DNA of 56,543 nucleotides from Streptococcus devriesei DSM 19639 (GTDB lineage Bacteria > Bacillota > Bacilli > Lactobacillales > Streptococcaceae). Each line of letters begins with the position of its first letter. Position 1 is the stretch's first letter. The stretch spans positions 1 through 56,543 of the forward strand of contig NZ_AUIN01000002.1 of the NCBI RefSeq assembly GCF_000423725.1, written 5' to 3'. A model generated the notes under the pieces. The model was not told where the DNA came from. It made no database searches and saw nothing but the letters and a program-made list of their open reading frames with translations. Shown here piece after piece: positions 8,759 through 17,097 of this stretch. A program made the position numbers and the translations under genes.

Positions 8759-9778
8759 ATGTTAACCACTATGATCATTGCAGGAGCAGCGTCTTTTATC
8801 TTGACCGTTCTTGCTATGCCCTCTTTCATCCGATTTTATCAGCTGAAAAAAATTAATGGCCAGCAGATGCATGAGGATGTCAAGCAGCATTTGGCCAAAG
8901 CAGGTACCCCGACCATGGGAGGAACTGTCTTTTTGGCAGTTGCTGTTTTGGTGACTTTCGTATTTGCCTTTCTGGTTAATCTTGTGAAGGGACCGGCTTT
9001 TGGAGCAACGTTAGCTATCTTATTCATTATTTTAATTTATGGAACTGTCGGCTTTCTTGATGATTTTTTAAAGATTTTTAAGAAGATTAACGAAGGTTTG
9101 ACTGCAGGACAGAAGATGGCCCTGCAGATCATTGGTGGTTTGGTTTTCTATTTTGTCCATGTCAGACCAAGCGGAGCAGATTCGTTAAATATTTTTGGCT
9201 TTCCTTTGCATCTGGGTATTTTTTACATGGCCTTTATTTTGTTTTGGATCGTCGGCTTTTCCAACGCTGTCAACCTGACAGACGGTATTGACGGCTTGGC
9301 TTCTGTTTCAGTTGTCATCAGCCTGACAGCCTATGGGATTATTGCCTATCAGCAACAGCAGTTTGATATTCTTCTCATTATTATTGTTATGATCGGTGCC
9401 TTGCTTGGTTTCTTTGTCTATAATCATAAACCGGCCAAGGTTTTCATGGGAGATGTCGGAAGCCTTGCTCTGGGAGCAATGTTGGCTGCTATTTCCATAG
9501 CTCTGCGGCAGGAATGGACCTTGCTGCTTATTGGAATTGTTTATGTTCTTGAAACAGCTTCAGTCATGCTGCAGGTTGCTTACTTTAAATACACAAAGAA
9601 AAAGTATGGCGAAGGCCGACGCATTTTCCGTATGACCCCCTTTCATCATCATCTGGAATTAGGAGGTCTGAGTCTGACCAAAGCAGGTGCTAAATGGAGC
9701 GAGTGGAAGGTTGATGCTTTTCTTTGGGCTCTGGGCATCTGCGGAAGCCTGTTGACGCTGGCTCTGCTGTATTTATAA
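8759..9778 (+). CDS. mraY: Phospho-N-acetylmuramoyl-pentapeptide-transferase
   Basis: MraY transfers phospho-MurNAc-pentapeptide from UDP onto undecaprenyl phosphate to make lipid I at the inner face of the membrane. The 339-residue polytopic protein has about ten hydrophobic segments. Visible family motifs are the PTMGG stretch (about 51-55), the LDDFLK loop (about 99-104), [10 protein letters not shown] (about 172-181) with catalytic aspartates, the [10 protein letters not shown] motif (about 230-239), and the FHHHLE loop (about 295-300). It is the last gene of the rsmH operon. Confidence 0.97.
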   Translation: MLTTMIIAGAASFILTVLAMPSFIRFYQLKKINGQQMHEDVKQHLAKAGTPTMGGTVFLAVAVLVTFVFAFLVNLVKGPAFGATLAILFIILIYGTVGFLDDFLKIFKKINEGLTAGQKMALQIIGGLVFYFVHVRPSGADSLNIFGFPLHLGIFYMAFILFWIVGFSNAVNLTDGIDGLASVSVVISLTAYGIIAYQQQQFDILLIIIVMIGALLGFFVYNHKPAKVFMGDVGSLALGAMLAAISIALRQEWTLLLIGIVYVLETASVMLQVAYFKYTKKKYGEGRRIFRMTPFHHHLELGGLSLTKAGAKWSEWKVDAFLWALGICGSLLTLALLYL

Positions 9779-9789
9779 GAAGATAAGGG

Positions 9790-9811
9790 TGCGGTATTTG
9801 CCGCATTTTTT
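9790..9811 (+). terminator. Terminator after mraY
   Basis: The stem TGCGG (9790-9794) pairs with CCGCA (9801-9805) over a 6-nt loop, followed directly by six T residues. It lies 12 bases after the mraY stop. Confidence 0.8.
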
Positions 9812-9850
9812 AATGGATAAGGCAGGAGGCTTCTTTCCTGTCTTATTTTC

Positions 9851-9859
9851 TGCTATAAT
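9851..9859 (+). promoter_or_regulatory. Extended -10 promoter of helicase gene
   Basis: TGC followed by TATAAT (9854-9859) is a consensus extended -10. It lies 52 bases before the helicase ATG. The -35 region is weak. Confidence 0.6.
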
Positions 9860-9911
9860 AATTGAGAATGCTCTTTAGAATATCAGGTTTATAAGAGCGT
9901 ATGAGGTACCT

Positions 9912-11255
9912 ATGACATTTACAGATTTTGCATTTAAAGATTACATCAACCGGGCCTTGGCAGCCCTGCATTTCGAAGAGCCGACAGAGGTGCAAAAGCG
10001 CCTGATTCCTCTTGTTTTATCCGGTCAGGATTTAGTCGGAGAATCAAAGACAGGCTCGGGAAAAACGCATACTTTTTTACTGCCTATTTTTGAAAAGCTG
10101 GATGAGAACCTTGATGCGGTTCAGGCTGTAATTACAGCACCCAGCCGAGAATTGGCCAGACAAATTTATGAAGCTGCCAAGCAGATTGCGGCTTTTTCCG
10201 ATAAGGAAATTCGGCTTGCCAATTATGTTGGCGGGACGGATAAGCTGCGCCAGATTGAAAAATTAAAAGCTAATCAGCCGCAAATTGTAATCGGCACGCC
10301 GGGGCGTATCTATGATCTCGTTCAATCGGGCTATCTTGCTATTCATAAGGCAGGGACATTTGTTGTTGACGAAGCGGATATGACACTTGATATGGGCTTT
10401 TTAGATACGGTAGACAAGATTGCTGCTGCTCTGCCTAAAGATGTACAGATACTGGTCTTTTCAGCGACGATTCCGCAAAAACTGCAGCCTTTCTTAAAAA
10501 AATATCTGAGCAATCCGATTATGGAAAAAATCAAAAATAATACGGTTATTGCAGATACAATCAGTAACTGGCTGATTTCTACCAAGGGCCGCGATAAAAA
10601 CAGCCAGATTTTGGAAATTGCTCAGCTGTTAAACCCTTATCTGGCGATTATTTTTGTCAATACCAAGGAGCGGGCAGACGAATTGCATGCCTATTTGACG
10701 GCCAATGGTCTGAAAGTTGCTAAAATTCATGGAGGTATCCCGCCGCGTGAACGTAAGCGCATTATGAATCAGGTGAAAAAGCTGCAATTTGAATACATTG
10801 TGGCAACAGACCTTGCTGCGCGGGGAATTGATATTGACGGGGTCAGCCATGTCATTAATGACGCTATTCCGCAGGATCTGTCTTTCTTTGTGCACCGTGT
10901 GGGGCGTACCGGCCGTATGGGGCTTTCGGGCACAGCTATTACTCTTTATCAGCCGAGCGATGATTCAGACATCAGAGAGCTTGAGAAAATGGGGATTGCC
11001 TTCACACCGAAAATTGTGAAAAACGGTGCTATTCAAGATACTTATGACCGTGACCGCCGCAGCAATCGTGAGAAAACTTATCAGAAACTGGATACTGAAA
11101 TGATTGGTTTGGTGAAGAAGAAAAAGAAAAAAATTAAGCCGGGCTATAAAAAGAAAATTCAGTGGAAAGTGGACGAAAAACGCCGTAAAGCCCGTCGGTC
11201 AGAAGCTCGTGCTAAAGGACGGGCGGAACGCAAGGCCAAAAAACAAAGCTTTTAA
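9912..11255 (+). CDS. DEAD-box RNA helicase, CshB-like
   Basis: This is an ATP-dependent RNA helicase of 447 residues that probably acts in mRNA decay, ribosome assembly or cold adaptation. It has the Q motif and Walker A SKTGSGKT (about 45-52), PSRELA (motif Ia), GTPGR (Ib), VDEAD (motif II, about 153-157), SAT (motif III), ATDLAARGID (motif V) and HRVGRTGR (motif VI). A Lys/Arg-rich tail (about 385-447) is probably for RNA binding. Size and tail suggest the CshB branch rather than CshA. It is transcribed alone. Confidence 0.93.
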   Translation: MTFTDFAFKDYINRALAALHFEEPTEVQKRLIPLVLSGQDLVGESKTGSGKTHTFLLPIFEKLDENLDAVQAVITAPSRELARQIYEAAKQIAAFSDKEIRLANYVGGTDKLRQIEKLKANQPQIVIGTPGRIYDLVQSGYLAIHKAGTFVVDEADMTLDMGFLDTVDKIAAALPKDVQILVFSATIPQKLQPFLKKYLSNPIMEKIKNNTVIADTISNWLISTKGRDKNSQILEIAQLLNPYLAIIFVNTKERADELHAYLTANGLKVAKIHGGIPPRERKRIMNQVKKLQFEYIVATDLAARGIDIDGVSHVINDAIPQDLSFFVHRVGRTGRMGLSGTAITLYQPSDDSDIRELEKMGIAFTPKIVKNGAIQDTYDRDRRSNREKTYQKLDTEMIGLVKKKKKKIKPGYKKKIQWKVDEKRRKARRSEARAKGRAERKAKKQSF

Positions 11256-11311
11256 CAAACCAAAAGTTAGGGATAAAGTTTTAACGCCGGCAGGCTGATA
11301 TGTTTCATGGC

Positions 11312-11341
11312 AAGAGGCTGGGACAGCATGCTCCAGCTTTT
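11312..11341 (+). terminator. Terminator after helicase, streptococcal GGCTGGGAC type
   Basis: An imperfect hairpin with GGCTGG (11316-11321) facing CCAGC (11333-11337) is followed by T-rich sequence. The AGGCTGGGACA core is the same as in the terminator at 53126-53155. Confidence 0.65.
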
Positions 11342-11370
11342 AATTTTAGATTTGGCTGATTTTTGCTGCG

Positions 11371-11439
11371 GCAGTGATAGAGAAAAATTATCACTGCGAT
11401 AGAAAAAAACTATTATACAGGGTCTGCTTATCGTGATAG
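11371..11439 (+). promoter_or_regulatory. Cluster of inverted repeats upstream of tcyABC
   Basis: Three palindromic signals are visible. GCAGTGATA (11371-11379) pairs with TATCACTGC (11389-11397) across 9 bases. ATAG (11399-11402) pairs with CTAT (11410-11413) across 7 A residues. TTATCGTGATAG occupies 11428-11439. The GTGATA/TATCAC half-sites recur in the palindrome upstream of cysK (49785-49807). The layout suits a LysR-type regulator of cysteine metabolism, but the regulator itself is not in the window. Confidence 0.5.
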
Positions 11440-11480
11440 ACTGAGGTATAAACTATATACCGATTTTGGGAGAGAATAAT

Positions 11481-12296
11481 ATGAAGATAAAAAAATTACT
11501 GGCTTTCTTTATTTTGCTTGCCGCAGTTTTGGCTTTGGCTCTGCCGGCTAAAGCAGCTGCCAAAGAGACAGTAACTGTAGCGACAGATTCAGATACGGCA
11601 CCTTTCACCTACAAAAAGGATAAGCGCTTTGACGGCTATGATATTGCTTTAGTGAAAGCTATTTTTAAAGGATCCAAACAATACAAAGCTAAGTTTGAGA
11701 CCGTAGCATTTTCATCCATTTTAACAGGGATAGATGCTGGGCGTTACCAGATGTCAGCCAATAATTTTAACTACAGTGAAGAAAGAGCAGAAAAATACCT
11801 CTTTTCAGATCCGGTTTCAAAATCTAACTATGCCATTGCCAGTAAGAAGGGCAACTATAAGGCTTTAGATGATCTGTCCGGCAAATCAGTGGAAGTTTAT
11901 GCAGGCTCTAATTATGCTGCTATTCTTGAAAATTGGAACAAAGACCACTCAGATGAGAAAGCTATTGACATTCATTATGTCGCTAACACTGTTACCCTGA
12001 CTCAGCGTCTTCAAAATGTTGAAGCAGGGAAGATTGATTTTCTGCTTTATGATGCCATTTCTCTTAAAACCATTATCAAAGATCAAGGGATGCAGTTGAA
12101 GGTTGCCAATGTCCAAGGAAAAGTCGGCGGTAAAAAAGACGGTCTGGAATACCTTCTTTTTGCTAAAGATGAGACCGGTCAAAAACTGCAAAAATTTGTC
12201 AATAAGCGCATCAAGGTGCTGCAAAAAGACGGAACATTGAAAAAGCTCAGCCGAAAATATTTTGGCGGTGATTATGTGTCTTCACTTCAGAAATAA
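11481..12296 (+). CDS. tcyA: Cystine ABC transporter, substrate-binding protein
   Basis: This is the extracytoplasmic receptor of a polar amino-acid ABC importer, by synteny the L-cystine system TcyABC of S. mutans. The 271-residue protein has a signal peptide with hydrophobic core and an AxA-type end (about 1-27), then the family-3 solute-binding fold. The fold shows a DSDTAPFTY start, the FDGYDIALVKAI ligand loop and the SANNFNYSEERAEKYLFS segment. Unusually, no lipobox cysteine is present near the signal peptide. The ATG at 11481 follows GGGAGAG (11468-11474); a TTG at 11466 is less likely. Substrate is inferred from gene order. Confidence 0.85.
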   Translation: MKIKKLLAFFILLAAVLALALPAKAAAKETVTVATDSDTAPFTYKKDKRFDGYDIALVKAIFKGSKQYKAKFETVAFSSILTGIDAGRYQMSANNFNYSEERAEKYLFSDPVSKSNYAIASKKGNYKALDDLSGKSVEVYAGSNYAAILENWNKDHSDEKAIDIHYVANTVTLTQRLQNVEAGKIDFLLYDAISLKTIIKDQGMQLKVANVQGKVGGKKDGLEYLLFAKDETGQKLQKFVNKRIKVLQKDGTLKKLSRKYFGGDYVSSLQK

Positions 12297-12311
12297 TAGA
12301 AAAGGAAAACG

Positions 12312-13115
12312 ATGTTTAGTACATTTTTAACAATCAGCTGGTATGATAAATTTGTCACCAGCTTGCCCAGCGGCAAACTCTTTAGCTGGCGTGCTGTATT
12401 TGATGCTATCCCAGCTATATTAGAAAAGCTACCGACGACCCTGATTTTAACCCTGGGCGGCTCTGTCTTTGGTTTGGTTTTGGCTCTTCTGTTTGCCATT
12501 GTCAAAATTAATCGGGTTAAAATTCTCTACCCTATTCAGGCATTCTTTGTTTCTTTTTTGCGGGGAACACCTATCTTGGTTCAGCTCATGCTGACCTACT
12601 ATGGGATTCCTCTATTGCTGAAAGCTCTTAATCAAAAGCTGGGAACCGATTTTAATATCAATGCTATTCCGGCATCTGTTTTTGCCATTACAGCCTTTGC
12701 CTTTAATGAAGCTGCCTACACCAGCGAAACCATTCGGGCAGCTATTCAGTCGGTCAATTCAGGAGAGATTGAGGCTGCCAAGAGTTTGGGAATGACGACT
12801 ATTCAGATTTATCGCCGGGTCATTATCCCTAATGCTGCAGTCGTTGCGACACCGACCCTGATTAACACCTTAATCGGTTTGACCAAGGGAACCTCTCTGG
12901 CCTTTAATGCCGGTATTGTCGAAATGTTTGCTCAGGCTCAGATTCTGGGCGGCAGTGACTACCGTTATTTTGAACGTTTTATTTCGGTAGCGATTATTTA
13001 TTGGGGAGTCAGCATTTTGATTGAACAGGCCGGACGGCTGATTGAAAAGAAAATGGAGATTTCCGCTCCTGATAACCTCGTGAAGGATCAAGCAGTGGAA
13101 GGAGGTGTGCGCTAG
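12312..13115 (+). CDS. tcyB: Cystine ABC transporter, permease
   Basis: This is the membrane subunit of the amino-acid importer, 267 residues. Hydrophobic segments include about 36-60 (TTLILTLGGSVFGLVLALLF), one following the FLRGTP motif (about 82-87), and several more toward the C-terminus. The EAA loop that contacts the ATPase is seen as GEIEAAKSLGMTTIQIYRRVIIP (about 156-178, conserved EAA and G). The stop overlaps the GTG start of tcyC by one base, and the tail holds the tcyC ribosome site GGAAGGAGG. Confidence 0.88.
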   Translation: MFSTFLTISWYDKFVTSLPSGKLFSWRAVFDAIPAILEKLPTTLILTLGGSVFGLVLALLFAIVKINRVKILYPIQAFFVSFLRGTPILVQLMLTYYGIPLLLKALNQKLGTDFNINAIPASVFAITAFAFNEAAYTSETIRAAIQSVNSGEIEAAKSLGMTTIQIYRRVIIPNAAVVATPTLINTLIGLTKGTSLAFNAGIVEMFAQAQILGGSDYRYFERFISVAIIYWGVSILIEQAGRLIEKKMEISAPDNLVKDQAVEGGVR

Positions 13116-13858
13116 TGATTCGAATTTCCAATTTAACCAAAGAATTTTCCGGACAAAAAGTGCTGGATGGCCTTAATCTTGATATCGAAAAGGGAGAAGT
13201 TGTTGCTCTTGTCGGTGCATCCGGTGCAGGCAAGTCGACGTTTTTGCGCAGCATGAATTATTTGGAACAGCCTGATTCCGGAACGATTGAGATTGATGAT
13301 TTTAAGGTGGATTTCACGACTATCAGTAAGGAAGACGTTTTGATTCTGCGCCGGAAATTGGCAATGGTTTTTCAGCAGTTTAACCTGTTTGAACGCCGGA
13401 CAGCACTTGACAATGTCAAGGAAGGCCTTAAGATTGTTAAAAAATTATCAGACGAAGAAGCGACTAAGATTGCCAAGGAAGAATTGAGCAAGGTTGGTCT
13501 TTCTGATCGCGAAAATCACTATCCCCGCCATTTATCGGGCGGTCAAAAGCAGCGTGTGGCGCTGGCCCGGGCTCTTGCAATGAAGCCGGATGTGCTGCTC
13601 CTTGATGAACCTACATCTGCACTTGATCCCGAGCTTGTCGGCGAGGTTGAAAAATCTATTGCTGACGCTGCTAAAAGCGGCCAGACCATGGTTTTAGTCA
13701 GCCATGACATGAGTTTTGTCCGCCAAGTGGCAGATAAGGTGCTTTTCCTTGAAAAAGGCCACATTCTGGAAGAAGGAACACCGGATCAGCTCTTTAATCA
13801 TCCAAAAGAAGAACGGACAAAAGAGTTTTTTGCCAGTTACAAAAAAACCTTTATTTGA
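13115..13858 (+). CDS. tcyC: Cystine ABC transporter, ATPase
   Basis: This is the ATP-hydrolysing subunit of the importer, 247 residues. Walker A is GASGAGKST (about 34-42), the Q-loop is MVFQQFNLF, the ABC signature is LSGGQKQRVALARA (about 139-152), Walker B is VLLLDEPTSALDPE, and the H-loop is LVSHDM. Translation starts at GTG 13115, overlapping the tcyB stop, with GGAAGGAGG at a proper distance. A terminator follows directly. Confidence 0.9.
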   Translation: MIRISNLTKEFSGQKVLDGLNLDIEKGEVVALVGASGAGKSTFLRSMNYLEQPDSGTIEIDDFKVDFTTISKEDVLILRRKLAMVFQQFNLFERRTALDNVKEGLKIVKKLSDEEATKIAKEELSKVGLSDRENHYPRHLSGGQKQRVALARALAMKPDVLLLDEPTSALDPELVGEVEKSIADAAKSGQTMVLVSHDMSFVRQVADKVLFLEKGHILEEGTPDQLFNHPKEERTKEFFASYKKTFI

Positions 13859-13867
13859 TATAATAAG

Positions 13868-13893
13868 AATACTCTTTACTTGGAGTATTTTTA
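13868..13893 (+). terminator. Terminator after tcyABC
   Basis: The stem ATACTC (13869-13874) pairs with GAGTAT (13883-13888) and is followed by a T-rich run. It separates tcyC from the DUF4059 gene. Confidence 0.75.
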
Positions 13894-13907
13894 TTTAGGG
13901 TGGTAAT

Positions 13908-14132
13908 ATGTTAGCAGAGATTTTTAATTTATATGTACAAGGACTGCTTTTGTCTGCTTTAACAGTTGTTTTAGTCAGTGCCGGCTGGATTCTTTATCGT
14001 GCGGTCAGGAAAAAAGATAAGACGTCCAAAGAACGCCTGACGATTCTTTATGAAGCTCTTTTGATGGATTTAGTGACTATTCCCATCTTATCTTTTGCTT
14101 TTATGGCTATTATTTTGATGATCAAAGCATAA
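13908..14132 (+). CDS. DUF4059 family small membrane protein
   Basis: This is a 74-residue protein with two membrane segments (about 11-32 and 52-72) joined by a positively charged loop, RAVRKKDKTSKERLT. Size, topology and position between the cystine transporter and trxB match the streptococcal DUF4059 family, whose function is unknown. The ribosome site is GGGTGG. No catalytic motif is seen. Confidence 0.8.
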   Translation: MLAEIFNLYVQGLLLSALTVVLVSAGWILYRAVRKKDKTSKERLTILYEALLMDLVTIPILSFAFMAIILMIKA

Positions 14133-14194
14133 CATTGGTAAATTTTGAAAATTTGATTTAGAATATAAGAACAAAAAAGCAAAGAAGGGAAACT

Positions 14195-15109
14195 ATGTAC
14201 GATACAATTATTATTGGTTCGGGCCCGGCAGGAATGACGGCAGCTCTTTATGCTGCCAGGAGCAATCTCAAGGTTGCTGTCTTGGAGCAGGGAGCACCGG
14301 GCGGCCAAATGAACAATACGTCTGATATTGAAAATTATCCCGGCTACGAAATGATTTCGGGACCGGAATTATCAATGAAGATGCATGAACCTCTTGAAAA
14401 ATTTGGTGTTGAAAATCTTTACGGCATCGTTTCTGCGGTCGAAGACCACGGCGAATTTAAAAAAGTGCTCACCGAAGACGCCAGCTATGAAACGAAAACA
14501 GTTATTGTGGCTACAGGTGCCAAGCACCGTCCTCTGGAAGTAGCAGGGGAAGAAACTTATAACAGCCGAGGAGTTTCTTACTGTGCGGTCTGTGACGGAG
14601 CCTTTTTCCGCGGTCAGGACTTGCTGGTGGTCGGCGGCGGTGATTCTGCTGTTGAAGAAGCCCTTTTCCTAACCAGATTTGCCAATAAGGTGACCATTGT
14701 CCACCGACGTGATGAACTGCGTGCCCAAAAGGTCCTTCAAGACCGCGCTTTTGCCAATGACAAGGTCGACTTTATTTGGGATTCAGTTGTCAAGGAGATC
14801 AAAGGTAACGATGTCAAGGTTACCAGCGTGGATATTGAAAATGTCAAAACCGGTCAGGTGACCAACCATGAATTTGGCGGTGTCTTTATCTATGTCGGGC
14901 TTGATCCGGTTTCAAGCATGGTGGAAGGTCTGTCTATTACAGACGAAGCCGGCTGGATTCCGACAGATGAGCACATGAATACCAAGGCTGCGGGAATCTT
15001 TGCGGTCGGTGATGTCCGTCAAAAAGATTTGCGTCAGATTACCACTGCTGTTGGTGACGGAGCAACAGCTGCTCAGTCAGCTTATCAGTATATTGTCAAC
15101 AATTTTTAA
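14195..15109 (+). CDS. trxB: Thioredoxin reductase
   Basis: TrxB is an NADPH-dependent flavoenzyme that reduces thioredoxin. The 304-residue protein has the FAD-binding GSGPAGM (about 8-14), the redox-active pair Cys130-x-x-Cys133 in SYCAVCDGAF, the NADPH-binding GGGDSAVEEA (about 147-156) with HRRDELRA, and the C-terminal FAVGDVR motif (about 269-275). Location next to a predicted cystine importer is functionally sensible, because imported cystine must be reduced, possibly with thioredoxin or glutathione. It is followed by a strong terminator. Confidence 0.96.
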   Translation: MYDTIIIGSGPAGMTAALYAARSNLKVAVLEQGAPGGQMNNTSDIENYPGYEMISGPELSMKMHEPLEKFGVENLYGIVSAVEDHGEFKKVLTEDASYETKTVIVATGAKHRPLEVAGEETYNSRGVSYCAVCDGAFFRGQDLLVVGGGDSAVEEALFLTRFANKVTIVHRRDELRAQKVLQDRAFANDKVDFIWDSVVKEIKGNDVKVTSVDIENVKTGQVTNHEFGGVFIYVGLDPVSSMVEGLSITDEAGWIPTDEHMNTKAAGIFAVGDVRQKDLRQITTAVGDGATAAQSAYQYIVNNF

Positions 15110-15121
15110 ATTAAAGAAGCC

Positions 15122-15169
15122 GCTCCAGATTCTGATCTCAGCTTGGTCAGAGTCTGGAGCTGGTTTTTT
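15122..15169 (+). terminator. Terminator after trxB
   Basis: GCTCCAGA (15122-15129) pairs with TCTGGAGC (15153-15160) and is extended inward by further pairs. TGGTTTTTT follows. It begins 12 bases after the trxB stop. Confidence 0.9.
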
Positions 15170-15372
15170 AATACTCTGTGACAATCAAAATACCTTGTTA
15201 ACCTCAGCTTGCTATACCAAGTACAGCCTGCGTCTTGACTGTCTTTCTTTGAGTATAATATGTTTAAAGATCCGGATTTTTCAAGCAACAAAATGCAGCT
15301 GTCACCTAAAAGAGAAAGGGAAGCTGATTTTTTGTGAATGTTCTCACTTTAGCTTATCAGCCGGCAATTTTG
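15170..15372. other. Intergenic stretch with no recognised gene
   Basis: This lies between the trxB terminator and the pncB promoter. I see one isolated TATAAT (15256-15261) without a well-spaced -35, and farther on a weak CAGCT/AGCTG inverted repeat followed by TTTTTT near 15335. These could outline a short transcript of about 70 nt, but neither signal is strong. No protein-coding pattern is convincing here. Confidence 0.35.
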
Positions 15373-15381
15373 TGATATAAT
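15373..15381 (+). promoter_or_regulatory. Extended -10 promoter of pncB-nadE
   Basis: TGA followed by TATAAT (15376-15381) is an extended -10 box. A start near 15388 would place both structured repeats (15404-15617) inside a leader of about 250 nt ahead of pncB. Confidence 0.6.
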
Positions 15382-15403
15382 AGTAGCCATAAACATAATT
15401 AAG

Positions 15404-15506
15404 CACGGGCTAAAATCCTAGTAAAAAAGATAAACGTCCTTGTGTCTTAGCGACACCGCGTCCGTTTCCTATTTTTATACGGATTTCTTAACGCCCTTAG
15501 TATCTT
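15404..15506. repeat. Structured repeat element, full copy (B2)
   Basis: This copy is identical to 84-186 except for one base (C at 15456 against A at 137). It has the same nested pairing: GGGC/GCCC, AAATCC/GGATTT, AAACG/CGTTT and the apical GTGTC/GACAC hairpin. It is the first of a tandem pair in the pncB leader, in the opposite order to the pair at the left end of the window. Confidence 0.85.
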
Positions 15507-15516
15507 GTTAATTGAA

Positions 15517-15617
15517 CACGGCTACGACACTGTGCAAAAAGATAAAGACTTCCTAGATGCTAAGCATCTTCGTCAGCTTTCCTATTTTGCTGTGTGTCGC
15601 TTACGCCTTTGTATCTT
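15517..15617. repeat. Structured repeat element, divergent copy (A2)
   Basis: This 101-bp element has the same ends as B2 (CACGGCTA at the left, CTTACGCCTTTGTATCTT at the right) but different stems. GGC (15520-15522) pairs with GCC (15605-15607). CGACAC (15525-15530) pairs with GTGTCG (15594-15599), where copy B has AAATCC/GGATTT. AAAGAC pairs with GTC and TTT. The apical hairpin is AGATGC (15555-15560), loop TAA, GCATCT (15564-15569). It ends 19 bases before the pncB start. Confidence 0.8.
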
Positions 15618-15636
15618 AATAAAAAGGAGAGTATGT

Positions 15637-17097
15637 ATGTATAAGGATGACAGTTTAACCTTACATACAGATTTGTATCAAATCAATATGATGCAGGTCT
15701 ATTTTGACCAAGGTATCCATAATAAAAATGCTGTTTTTGAAATCTATTTTCGCAAGGAACCCTTTGCAAATGGCTATGCCGTTTTTGCAGGTTTAGAGCG
15801 GATGATTGCCTATTTGCAGGGATTAAGATTTTCAGAGACAGATATCGCTTATTTAGAAGATCTGGGTTATCCGGAAGATTTTCTTGCTTATCTTAGAAAT
15901 TTTAAACTGGAATTAAGTGTAAGATCGGCTAAAGAGGGCGATCTGGTTTTTGCCAACGAGCCCATCGTTCAGATTGAAGGCCCGCTTGCCCAGTGTCAGC
16001 TGGTTGAAACGGCTCTTTTAAATATTGTCAATTTTCAAACCTTGATTGCCACGAAAGCAGCCCGCATTCGCTCAGTAATTGAAGATGAGCCGCTTTTAGA
16101 ATTTGGCACCCGGCGTGCGCAGGAATTGGATGCAGCTATTTGGGGAACACGGGCTGCTGTTATCGGCGGTGCCAATGCAACCAGCAATGTCCGCGCCGGA
16201 AAACTCTTTGGTATTCCTGTTTCCGGTACACATGCCCACGCTCTTGTTCAGGCTTATGGCAACGATTATGATGCCTTCATGGCTTATGCCGGAACTCATA
16301 AGGACTGTGTATTTTTGGTTGATACCTATGATACGCTTCGTCTGGGCGTGCCCGCTGCTATTCGGGCAGCCAATGAATTGGGCGATAAGATTAACTTTTT
16401 AGGTGTGCGGATTGATTCCGGAGATATGGCTTATCTGTCTAAGAAGGTGCGCAAGCAGCTGGATGAGGCCGGCTATCCTCATGCTAAGATTTATGCTTCT
16501 AATGATCTTGATGAAAATACCATTCTCAACCTCAAAATGCAAAAGGCCAAGATTGATGTCTGGGGAGTTGGCACTAAGCTAATAACAGCTTATGATCAGC
16601 CGGCTCTGGGAGCTGTTTACAAGATTGTTTCCATCGAAGATGATAAGGGCGTTATGCAGGATACCATCAAACTCTCCAATAATGCTGAAAAGGTCTCAAC
16701 ACCGGGCAAAAAACAGGTTTGGCGTATCACCAGCCGTGCTAAAGGAAAATCAGAAGGCGACTATATCACTTTTACCGATATTGATGTCAATGATCTGGAA
16801 GAGCTGGATATGTTCCACCCAACTTATACCTACATCAATAAAAAAGTGAAAAACTTTGATGCAGTGCCGCTCTTGGTAGATATTTTTGACCGCGGCCGTC
16901 TTGTTTATGATCAGCCAAGTCTGCAGGATATCCAAGATTACGCCCGCAAGGAGTTTGATAAATTGTGGGATGAGTACAAGCGTGTTCTCAATCCGCAGGA
17001 TTATCCGGTTGACCTTGCGCGTGATGTTTGGCAAAACAAGATGGACCTTATTGATCGTATCCGCAAAGAAGCCTATGAGAAAGGTGAGGTTCAATGA
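15637..17097 (+). CDS. pncB: Nicotinate phosphoribosyltransferase
   Basis: PncB converts nicotinate and PRPP to nicotinate mononucleotide, the salvage entry to NAD. The 486-residue protein has the N-terminal [13 protein letters not shown] segment (about 11-23), [13 protein letters not shown] (about 156-168), the [12 protein letters not shown] histidine loop (about 202-213) and [15 protein letters not shown] (about 265-279). The ATG at 15637 is chosen because AAGGAG lies 7 bases upstream. An in-frame start further upstream would run through the structured repeat. The last 4 bases overlap nadE. Streptococci lack de novo NAD synthesis, so pncB-nadE is the expected supply route. Confidence 0.96.
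   Translation: MYKDDSLTLHTDLYQINMMQVYFDQGIHNKNAVFEIYFRKEPFANGYAVFAGLERMIAYLQGLRFSETDIAYLEDLGYPEDFLAYLRNFKLELSVRSAKEGDLVFANEPIVQIEGPLAQCQLVETALLNIVNFQTLIATKAARIRSVIEDEPLLEFGTRRAQELDAAIWGTRAAVIGGANATSNVRAGKLFGIPVSGTHAHALVQAYGNDYDAFMAYAGTHKDCVFLVDTYDTLRLGVPAAIRAANELGDKINFLGVRIDSGDMAYLSKKVRKQLDEAGYPHAKIYASNDLDENTILNLKMQKAKIDVWGVGTKLITAYDQPALGAVYKIVSIEDDKGVMQDTIKLSNNAEKVSTPGKKQVWRITSRAKGKSEGDYITFTDIDVNDLEELDMFHPTYTYINKKVKNFDAVPLLVDIFDRGRLVYDQPSLQDIQDYARKEFDKLWDEYKRVLNPQDYPVDLARDVWQNKMDLIDRIRKEAYEKGEVQ

Noticed and set aside
15404..15617. NAD- or nicotinate-sensing riboswitch in the pncB leader
   Set aside because: The same elements precede a DUF896 gene with no link to NAD, and one copy is nearly identical at both places.
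15505..15636. N-terminal extension of PncB from an in-frame start at 15505
   Set aside because: It would translate straight through the structured repeat A2. A good AAGGAG site precedes ATG 15637, where family similarity begins.
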